The notes under the pieces were generated by a model that was given only the letters and a program-made list of their open reading frames with translations, was not told the DNA's origin and did not search any database. DNA of 64,000 nucleotides from Seriola aureovittata. Its lineage: Eukaryota; Chordata; Actinopteri; Carangiformes; Carangidae. A program made the position numbers and the translations under genes. Location: assembly GCF_021018895.1 (NCBI RefSeq), contig NC_079386.1, positions 19,200,052 through 19,264,051 on the forward strand, read 5' to 3'. Numbering within the stretch: the stretch's first letter is position 1; every line of letters starts with the position of its first letter. Below, piece after piece: positions 56,742-64,000 of this stretch.

Positions 56742-57630
56742 CCAATCCCCCTTTTGATCTCTGCACAGAGATCACTAATACAGAGTGTACATCAAAAAGC
56801 ATAATCTCAAGACAATGAATTTTAGCACATATAAGAAAACCCTGAGTGTAAGCATCAAACTTCACATTCCCTTAATCACAGGGATACAGTAAAACGTAGA
56901 CCCCTTGATAGGGCCGTTCAGGAAACCCTGTGATTTGGGTAACACAGACTGTCTACGGGGTAGAATGTGGAAAACTCAAAATTCACCTGGAATCTATAAA
57001 GAGTTTAGCCCTCTACCCGAGATAAAGAAAATGAATTCTTCATGAATGCGAACACAATGTAAGGCAATGGGCACACTGCGCTTCTCGTTTCTATAAAGCA
57101 TGTGATAGTAAAAACATAATTATCTCAGTGTAAGACACTTATTAGGACATGACACTAAACCCTGAACATGGAGTGATCAGTCTCATACAACATTTTAGCA
57201 AACAAAACCTTTCAAGTGACGAGCTGTTACTACAATATAGTCTATGGCGGGGTTACCCCAGAGACAGCTTTTAGACCTTCTATGTTTCACAATATTCTCA
57301 GTCACACAACTCTTTTAGCAATGGCTTTTAAGAATATAACACAAGAGTATAGAAATCACTATAATTTCAATGGTTCTCGTCTAGGGTATATAAACACTAG
57401 AGGTCTCACAGCTTGGTTGAACCAGTGGTGTACAGGTGTATAAGAGCCCAAAGAAAGGTCATAGTCACCACAGCCCAGCTGAGGATGAAGAGAGTAAGTT
57501 TCCTCATCTTCTTGACTCCACGACGATCCTGGTTGGTGGTTTGGCACACCACGTGTTGGAGAGGAGCGCTTTTTCACCTCCTCCCACAGGGCTATTGGTT
57601 AGACTACCTCACCCTGATGCCACCCGGGGA
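56742..57630 (-). other. Region between pol and LTR, no env recognised
   Basis: It contains the polypurine tract at 56742-56755 and only short frames. One minus-strand frame of about 33 codons near 57405-57505 is hydrophobic, like a signal or leader peptide, and may be an env start whose remainder is lost. No surface or transmembrane subunit motifs were seen. Confidence 0.45.
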
Positions 57631-60600
57631 TTATTCTGCCCCTTCTTGTTCGGTGGTCTTTGTTTTCTGATGTTGTACACGCAGCTCAGTGCGTGTCTGT
57701 TCCAGCGTCCTAGCGGGAGCGTCTGATGCCGCGCACTGGCTCCAGTGGAACCACGTGTCTCCTTTGCCGTTCAGCCGAACAGCATGTGAGGTTCGTTCCT
57801 TTACCTGGTACGGACCCGTCCACCTTGGCTCCGTCCACTTTCTTTTGATCACCTTTAATAGCACCCACTCAGTGTCCGGTGGAGCCGCTGTCTCTCCTTT
57901 GATCCTTTCTCCAACCTGCTTTGCGTACTCTGAAACAAGATTCTGCAGAGCATGAAAATACTGTCTGTGGGTTAGAGATTGATCATCCTGTGTCAATCCA
58001 ACGAGTTTGGATTGAGGACCTGGAAACATTCTCCCAGCAGTTAGTTCAAATGGAGTAAATTTCGTGCTCTGGTTTACAGAGCTGCGTACTGACATGAGCG
58101 CCAGTGGCAGCGCATCCAGCCAATTCATCTTGGTCTGTGCACATATTTTTGCCAGCTTGTTTTTAAGAGTTTGGTTCATTCTCTCAACCTTCCCTTGAGA
58201 CTGGGGGTGATAGACCGAACCAAACTTGTGTTTAAGTCCAAGCATCTCTTCCACCTTTTGCAGATCATGGTTTTTGAAGTGAGTCCCATTGTCAGATCTG
58301 ATTTTTTCAGGAAAACCATGTCTTGGGATGTACTGATTTATCAGGAACTTTACCACTGTATTGCTGTCCTCCTTTTTCGCTGGGAGAACTTCTGGCCAAC
58401 CTGAGTATGCATCCACACATACCAACAAATACCTGTATCCCCTAACTGAATTTATCATATCTGTGTAGTCTATGATAATTTCTTTCCCTGTCTTCGTTTC
58501 AAGAGGGAAACGTCCAGGGTGTGGTCTGATGGTTGGTCGTGTGTTGTACATTGTGCATTCAGGACAAGTATTTACATGATATCTACACATATCTTTCAAA
58601 AATGGATGCCACCAATTTTCCAAGTTTCTCAACATCTGTGCAGCCCCGACATGTCCCACACCATGTGCCTCGGTCAATGCTACTACCTTGATGCCAGGTG
58701 GCAGAACTATTCTGCCGTCTGGGCCTCGCCACAGGCTGTCGATTTTCGTGCAGCCTCTGGCTCTCCACAGGGATTTTTCTTCTGGTGATGCTTTGTTTTG
58801 CTCTATTTTTATGTGTTCGAGTTCTGTGTTTGTGTCAGTGTCAGTGTCAGTGTCTTTTTCTGAACAAAACATCATCATATTATGTACATACCCTGCTGCC
58901 TGTTTAGCTGCTGTGTCTGCTGCATCGTTACCTTGTTTGGTGGGTGTGTGAGTTTTCTCATGGCCTCTGCATTTGACTACTGCTACTTTCTGCGGTAGCA
59001 TTAGTGCTTCTGCAAGCTGTTTCATTTCAGTTTCATGTTTTATGGGTTTATTGGATGCTGTGAGGAATCCGGTTCTCTGCCACTGTGGTAGTTCTACGTG
59101 CACTGCTCCTACTGCATAGGCTGAGTCTGTGAAAATGTTGACATTCTGTCCTGTTCCTAGTCTGAGTGCTTCGATAACTGCCATTATTTCTGCTCTTTGT
59201 GCTGACTGTGACCCAGCGATTCTTTCTGCTTTCAGTGTGTGCATCCCTTGCTCTGTCCGCTCTACCACTGCATAAGCTGATATCAGTCCTTGTCGCTCAT
59301 GTCTGTAGCAGCAACCGTCTGTGTACAAGTTTCTGGCTTCCTCTAACGGCTCTGCCTGCAAATCAGGTCTGATTTTCTCTTCCTTCTGCACTGTGTCTGC
59401 GCACTGATGTGGTTTACCTGTACTCATCTGATCTGCCATGTTGATTCCATCGTGTGTGAAAGTTAAATTGGGCGCTTCTAGGATTTTTGACAGGCGTCTT
59501 TGTCTCAGTGCAGTGAGTGTGAATGTTGCCGAGCTGACGTAGGCTACAACGCTATGTGTAGTCAGTACATGTAGCGGGTGATCCATGACTATGTGTGCTG
59601 TTTTCTGTATGATTTTTGCGATTCCAGCGACGTGTTGTGCGCATACAGGGTGTCTTTTTTCCATGTTGTCGAGCATTGTGCTGATATACATTAGCACTTT
59701 TCTGTCTCCCCCTTTTTTCTGGAACAGCACGCCGTTGACACAGTGTGGTGTTCCAGAAACATCAAGATAAAACGTGGAGGAGTAGTCAGGGACTGCAAGT
59801 TCAGCAGCTATTGATAGTCGTTGTTTCAACGCTATGAACGCTGCTTCCGCGGTTGTTGTCCAGTTTAACGGAGCTGTAAGTTTGCGCATACCGTGCTCAC
59901 GGATGAGGTCTCGGAGTGGAGTCGTCAATCCTGTATAATCGGCAACATAGTTTCTGCTGTAACCTGTGAGGCCAAGGAAGGAGAGCATATCCTTCACTGT
60001 GTTGGGTTTAGGGTGATGTAGAATGGTGTCACGATGTTCTGGGGACAGACCTGACCCATCTTGAGAGATTTGTCTCCCCAGGAAAGAAACAACTCTCCGA
60101 GCTACCTGTAGCTTTGATTTGCTCGCCTTAAACCCTTTCTCAGCCAGGCGTAGGAGGACCTGTTCGGTGGCTTGCAAACACAGTGACGCTGTTGGTGCCG
60201 CGAGTAGTAAGTCATCAACATACTGTACCAAAGTGGTGTCAGGGGGTAGGTCACAGTCAGCTAGGATATCTTTTAGCACTTGATTAAACAAACCAGGCGA
60301 GAGGGCAAACCCCTGTGGCAGGCGAGAGTAAGTCAGCTGGGCACCCTGATAGGTGAAAGAGAAAACGTCTCTACAGTGTTCGGCTAGTGGCATACAGAAG
60401 AATGCATTAGCCAGGTCAATGCATGTGAACCACTGATGTCGCGGGTCTAGGTTAGTGAGCGCAACGTAAGGGTTAGGAACAGGGATAGTCTTGGTTTGAA
60501 GGACAGCGTTGATAGCTCTCAGGTCATGTACCATGCGATATTTACCTGTGCCTTTCTTTTCGATAGGCAGGATGGGTGTGTTCCAGCTGGATTGTGACTC

Positions 60601-61773
60601 TATCAGCACCCCCTTTTCGAGTAGGCCATTGATAGTGTCTGCGATGCCAACTTCAGCGTCGTGTTTATGAGGATACTGCGGAAGCCAAATGGGTTGCGGT
60701 GAAACCAATGCGAACGATACCGGAGGACAGTCAACCAGTCCAACGTCAGTAGGACCAGCAGACCATAATGTATCGGGTAGAGAGTTAAGTAGGTTTGCAG
60801 CATCAGGGTGATCTGTTTTTTCACGGCCATGGTGGCGAGAGATCTGGACATGCTCCACGAGTGCCTGGTCTGTGCAAGAGACCCTGATTTTGTATGTCTG
60901 TGCTGTGGGGGAGTACATAACCTGTGGTGCAATCAGTTGCCAATCAGTTTGTTGTTCTGCAGTCTTCACAATCGAACCCAACTCCTTCGCTTGATGGTCA
61001 GGATGGAGGGCAAGAGATACATGGGGAGCTGCCTCGTCCCCCATCATGTACCACTGTTGTTGAGCGGGCAAGAGAGTTACTCCTGCTGCTACGCCTATGG
61101 GAGCCACATAAATACATTCTGTGTCAATGCTCCATTCGGTCCCCTCAATGTCGTTACTGAATTGTTCTTCGTACCACTCAGTATTCTGTCTGTCATAAAA
61201 CAACGTAACATGGGGAGGGTCAGGAGGGGCCACATAAGGGTGTAATTGGGAGATCCAGGGCTTCCATTCTAGATAGGCCGACAGGATTCCACCCTTTTCC
61301 TGAGGTTCACTGTGCAACAAGCCCCAGTAGATGTCGGCCGCTTTTTCAACGACTGGTTGGATGAGGTACTGGCTGGAGTGCCCAGCACCAACGTTGTCAC
61401 AGGGTAGTTGCGTACCGTCGGGAAGGGAAACGGTGAGACCAACAGGGGAACACAAAATGGTGGCACCCAGGCGGGTTAGTAAGTCTCGACCCAGGAGATT
61501 AGAGGGCACATCGGGGGAATAAACGAAAGGATGCAACACAGTCTGATTTCCTAGCTGCGTGGTAAGAGGCTTGGTGTAAGGCAGTGTCGTTGGAACCCCA
61601 GAGAAACCCATGACTGTGATGACTTCTGTTGATAGCAAGTTCTTTTGTACAGTCTTAATCGTGGAAACAGTAGCACCTGTGTCCACTAGGAAAGGCAGTG
61701 TGTCCTGATTGACCGCTACTGGCAACACTGGTTCTGCCGTCAAGTGTTGCTCAGGGCTTCTCTGTGGGGTGTT
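57631..61773 (-). CDS. pol: Retroviral Pol (protease, RT, RNase H, integrase), readthrough product
   Basis: The frame is open for 1380 codons directly after the gag stop, in the same frame. Positions are counted from the methionine at 61743. The aspartic protease has DTG at 21-23. The reverse transcriptase has YVDD at about 508-511. RNase H has LYTDG near 805 and a later TDS. Integrase has an HHCC zinc site from about 1022 (HGVGH...CPEC) and a D,D35E triad at roughly 1088, 1148 and 1184. A C-terminal GPY/F-type domain (RWTGPYQV) is near the end. All catalytic residues looked for are present and no stop is seen. It would be made as a Gag-Pol fusion by UGA readthrough. Confidence 0.92.
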   Translation of the reverse strand, partial: NTPQRSPEQHLTAEPVLPVAVNQDTLPFLVDTGATVSTIKTVQKNLLSTEVITVMGFSGVPTTLPYTKPLTTQLGNQTVLHPFVYSPDVPSNLLGRDLLTRLGATILCSPVGLTVSLPDGTQLPCDNVGAGHSSQYLIQPVVEKAADIYWGLLHSEPQEKGGILSAYLEWKPWISQLHPYVAPPDPPHVTLFYDRQNTEWYEEQFSNDIEGTEWSIDTECIYVAPIGVAAGVTLLPAQQQWYMMGDEAAPHVSLALHPDHQAKELGSIVKTAEQQTDWQLIAPQVMYSPTAQTYKIRVSCTDQALVEHVQISRHHGREKTDHPDAANLLNSLPDTLWSAGPTDVGLVDCPPVSFALVSPQPIWLPQYPHKHDAEVGIADTINGLLEKGVLIESQSSWNTPILPIEKKGTGKYRMVHDLRAINAVLQTKTIPVPNPYVALTNLDPRHQWFTCIDLANAFFCMPLAEHCRDVFSFTYQGAQLTYSRLPQGFALSPGLFNQVLKDILADCDLPPDTTLVQYVDDLLLAAPTASLCLQATEQVLLRLAEKGFKASKSKLQVARRVVSFLGRQISQDGSGLSPEHRDTILHHPKPNTVKDMLSFLGLTGYSRNYVADYTGLTTPLRDLIREHGMRKLTAPLNWTTTAEAAFIALKQRLSIAAELAVPDYSSTFYLDVSGTPHCVNGVLFQKKGGDRKVLMYISTMLDNMEKRHPVCAQHVAGIAKIIQKTAHIVMDHPLHVLTTHSVVAYVSSATFTLTALRQRRLSKILEAPNLTFTHDGINMADQMSTGKPHQCADTVQKEEKIRPDLQAEPLEEARNLYTDGCCYRHERQGLISAYAVVERTEQGMHTLKAERIAGSQSAQRAEIMAVIEALRLGTGQNVNIFTDSAYAVGAVHVELPQWQRTGFLTASNKPIKHETEMKQLAEALMLPQKVAVVKCRGHEKTHTPTKQGNDAADTAAKQAAGYVHNMMMFCSEKDTDTDTDTNTELEHIKIEQNKASPEEKSLWRARGCTKIDSLWRGPDGRIVLPPGIKVVALTEAHGVGHVGAAQMLRNLENWWHPFLKDMCRYHVNTCPECTMYNTRPTIRPHPGRFPLETKTGKEIIIDYTDMINSVRGYRYLLVCVDAYSGWPEVLPAKKEDSNTVVKFLINQYIPRHGFPEKIRSDNGTHFKNHDLQKVEEMLGLKHKFGSVYHPQSQGKVERMNQTLKNKLAKICAQTKMNWLDALPLALMSVRSSVNQSTKFTPFELTAGRMFPGPQSKLVGLTQDDQSLTHRQYFHALQNLVSEYAKQVGERIKGETAAPPDTEWVLLKVIKRKWTEPRWTGPYQVKERTSHAVRLNGKGDTWFHWSQCAASDAPARTLEQTRTELRVQHQKTKTTEQEGAE

Positions 61774-64000
61774 TCAATCTTGTTCCGGCCAGAGGGGGAA
61801 CTGAGTCATAGTTCCTCCTGCAGGTGGCAGTGCCTGATGATCATCCCCACGTCCTCCTCTTGAACTTCCCCTGTTCTGGAACCCTCCCCTTTGGTGGTAA
61901 CCGCCCCTCATTTGTTCCTTGACGTGATAGTGCGGGCAGTCTTTTAACCAGTGGGAGGGATCGGCACACAGGAAACAGGCACGGTTTCCTCCTTGAGACC
62001 TTCCTCTGGAAGCACCTCTCTCTCCCCCACCCCGTCGACCTCCCCTTCCCCTATACATTCCGCCACCACGTTTGTGGAAAGGCACCCATGGGGGAGTAGG
62101 AGACAGGTCCGGATAAGCCGGTGAGTGTTCTCCGTCCCATTCCTGAGCTGACTGTACTAGAACCTTAATCTGATCTTTCTTGCCCTTTCTCTTATCATTT
62201 ACCTCCTCCCTGGCCTTAGCTAGCTGTAATTTTAACAGCTGGGCTTGAAGGTCTGCCTGTTCTTTCTCTTCCTGCTGTGTTTTGTCTTGAGCAGCGGTGA
62301 GGTGGTGGACAAGATGTTTTTCCCACACGCATGACTTGCAGCCTAACATATCAGGATTGTTTATCATGGCATCTCGCACAGACTCAGGGACACCACTCAA
62401 TACTGCTTGACGGAACCACTCAGTTTGTGAACCCACGTTACCTGGACAATGTCCAGTTTGAGTGGTCCAAAGTTCTTTAGCACTGCTAAGAAATTGTCTG
62501 GGGTTCTGCTTGGGGTCCCATCTCAATTTGGGCATCGTTGCAGAGTTAGGCAGAGGAAAATGTGAGCGCATGGACCGACCTATTTCAGTGCTGCAATTAG
62601 TGAAAGTTGTATCGTCTGTCAGGGTGATAGTTTGAGCGTCAGTCTCTATGTCTCTAAGGTTGGTGGAGGTCATGCATCTGGCTGCTATTGCTCTAAAGTC
62701 TCCTAGGGCCAATGTCTGTCCGGCAGTTAGAGCATCTAATTTATTTAACCACAGGCTGCCTCCGTCTGTGACAGGGGGCAATTTGTCGACTAAGGCTTGT
62801 ATATCACCGAGAGAGAATGGCTTATATCTAGGAGGTTGGCCTGGAGCTGTGGCAGTGAGTGGAAACTGCGTGGCGCTAGGGACGCCAAGCTCACGTCCTG
62901 AACGCAACGTCATTGTCCGCACTGTTTGGCCTACTTTATTACGCAGCGGAGTAAGCACCGGGTCTATCTGTTCACGCCGCCTATGCCTGGCTTCTTTTCT
63001 ATGATCTAGCTCCTCCCATGCTTCATCAACCGTCTGTGTGTTGTGATGCAAAAGTTGTTTTAATTCAGCGCGAGTTTGGAGATCATCGACTGAATCTGCA
63101 TCTAGGTTAGTTAACTCACACTCTAGGTCAAACAGCAGATCCATTTCCTGTCTCTTTCCTTCCCACTGACCTAAGGCTGTAAGTGTAGCTTTACTCTTTT
63201 CTCCTGTTCGCTGTGACTTTACCTCAGTGAGTAACTGTTCGTGTTGTTGTTCTACATCCTGCCTCAGTGACCCAGCGGTCGCCTCCAACATGGCTTCTGC
63301 CTGTCTCTGCAACTTACAGTATACTTCTTCCTGTGCTTTACACCGCTGTGCCTCTTCCAGGTACCTGCGGTATTTTGTCGCTGCTTCCTCTCTCATCTTT
63401 CTTACCTCAAACCCTTGTACTACTCTCCCTTCCGACGTTGTGGCTGTCTCTACTGAAGAGGTGGATGCTTTACTGGATGTCTCAGTCTGACAAGGCTGTG
63501 ATGTGTTACATGTGATTAATGCTGTGGGTGAAGGGTGTGTATGTGAGGGCGGTGGAGCAGGCGCCGGAGCAGGGAAATATGCTGGCTGCATTTGGTGCGG
63601 GCCAACAGTTGCATGGGACGTGTCATGTTTTTGTGACCTGGAAAGATTACTCCCGGCCAAAATGTCACATTCTTCACTTAAATCTGGAGCCCCGTGTGGA
63701 GTGATCTGCATCGTACCTTTTTCAATGAAAAATGATGGATACATGCCCTGAGGTGGAGGCGCATATGGAGGTGGACGTGTGGGGGTGTCAGATGCGATTA
63801 CCGGTTTGGAGCAGGGATCTTGGTGCTTCAGGTGCAGATGTTTGGTGCTTTGCCAACAGAGAGCCAGTTCAGACCATCCCTGGCGCTCCCTCTCCCACTC
63901 GTTTTCCTTCTTTTTCCAGCCTCGTTTCTGTAACACACCTGAACTCTTTCCCTGCTCTACTGCTTCTCTCTTTTTAGCAGTAGCTGTGTTTACTTTATCT
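61774..64000 (-). CDS. gag: Retroviral Gag, 5'-partial
   Basis: The frame is open from the window edge to a UGA at 61776-61774. No upstream in-frame ATG is needed in the window, so the true start lies beyond 64000. A proline-rich part holds a PPPY late-domain motif. A long coiled coil rich in Glu, Gln and Arg follows, then a capsid-like segment. A Gly/Arg-rich nucleocapsid carries one CCHC knuckle, CFLCADPSHWLKDC. The late domain and knuckle suggest particle budding and RNA binding. The gene is intact as far as visible. Confidence 0.88.
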   Translation of the reverse strand, partial: DKVNTATAKKREAVEQGKSSGVLQKRGWKKKENEWERERQGWSELALCWQSTKHLHLKHQDPCSKPVIASDTPTRPPPYAPPPQGMYPSFFIEKGTMQITPHGAPDLSEECDILAGSNLSRSQKHDTSHATVGPHQMQPAYFPAPAPAPPPSHTHPSPTALITCNTSQPCQTETSSKASTSSVETATTSEGRVVQGFEVRKMREEAATKYRRYLEEAQRCKAQEEVYCKLQRQAEAMLEATAGSLRQDVEQQHEQLLTEVKSQRTGEKSKATLTALGQWEGKRQEMDLLFDLECELTNLDADSVDDLQTRAELKQLLHHNTQTVDEAWEELDHRKEARHRRREQIDPVLTPLRNKVGQTVRTMTLRSGRELGVPSATQFPLTATAPGQPPRYKPFSLGDIQALVDKLPPVTDGGSLWLNKLDALTAGQTLALGDFRAIAARCMTSTNLRDIETDAQTITLTDDTTFTNCSTEIGRSMRSHFPLPNSATMPKLRWDPKQNPRQFLSSAKELWTTQTGHCPGNVGSQTEWFRQAVLSGVPESVRDAMINNPDMLGCKSCVWEKHLVHHLTAAQDKTQQEEKEQADLQAQLLKLQLAKAREEVNDKRKGKKDQIKVLVQSAQEWDGEHSPAYPDLSPTPPWVPFHKRGGGMYRGRGGRRGGGERGASRGRSQGGNRACFLCADPSHWLKDCPHYHVKEQMRGGYHQRGGFQNRGSSRGGRGDDHQALPPAGGTMTQFPLWPEQD

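Larger units (their letters stand above)
56242..64000 (-). mobile_element. Endogenous retrovirus (gag-pol-LTR), 5' end outside window
   Basis: Order along the minus strand: gag (runs off the edge), UGA, pol, a non-coding stretch of about 890 bp, a polypurine tract and the 3' LTR. Both long frames are open, which suggests a young insertion. The polymerase order (protease, reverse transcriptase, RNase H, integrase), a PPxY motif in gag, a single CCHC knuckle and same-frame gag-pol fit a gamma- or epsilon-like retrovirus. No env domain was recognised. Confidence 0.88.

Overview
The window looks like nuclear DNA of a ray-finned fish, probably a percomorph teleost. Genes are split by GT-AG introns. 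There are tandem C2H2 zinc-finger genes, multi-exon immunoglobulin-type receptors, L1/Tx1-type and Rex/L2-like LINE remains, a piggyBac transposase and an endogenous retrovirus. No bacterial features, tRNA or rRNA genes were seen. All exon models below were built by hand from splice sites and reading phase, and none has transcript support.

Region 1 (1-18.7 kb, minus strand) is a family of three related genes. ZNF-A (4311-173) and ZNF-B (10348-7227) each have three exons: a 35-codon leader exon, an exon made of a 57-bp repeat encoding 19-residue acidic units that start with KEE, and one exon holding 11 or 14 C2H2 fingers. The third gene (18556-13059) keeps the acidic-repeat exon, but its finger exon has been cut down to short basic stubs. 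Phase-matched splicing then leads into acidic and AT-hook exons and finally into a complete piggyBac transposase exon with all catalytic aspartates. The predicted product is a 900-residue ZNF-type N-terminus fused to a transposase. Zinc-finger debris remains in its introns and 3' untranslated region. This is the most notable system in the window.

Region 2 (18.7-52.4 kb) is an immune-receptor cluster. A segment of about 8-11 kb is present twice in the same orientation (about 18735-27028 and 41567-52435). Each copy carries a two-Ig-domain membrane receptor on the minus strand (24854-21606 and 50631-44369). The intron after the second Ig exon of each copy is filled by a minisatellite whose unit is a perfect 5' splice-site consensus: about 31 sites in copy 1, and a roughly 1.7-kb array in copy 2. 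Between the two copies, on the plus strand, lies an FcR-like inhibitory receptor with ITIM-type tyrosine motifs (28219-39932). A 5.9-kb L1-type LINE with a 14-bp target-site duplication sits in one of its introns. Copy 2 also contains two truncated LINE pieces that replaced about 570 bp of receptor intron.

Region 3 (52.4-64 kb) begins with sparse sequence: an orphan FcR-like signal exon at 53584, a long perfect hairpin at 54326 and a possible TTAA-flanked repeat at 55430. It ends with a minus-strand endogenous retrovirus running off the right edge. That element has a 3' LTR at about 56242-56741, an open pol frame, and an open gag frame separated from pol by one in-frame UGA. No env was recognised.
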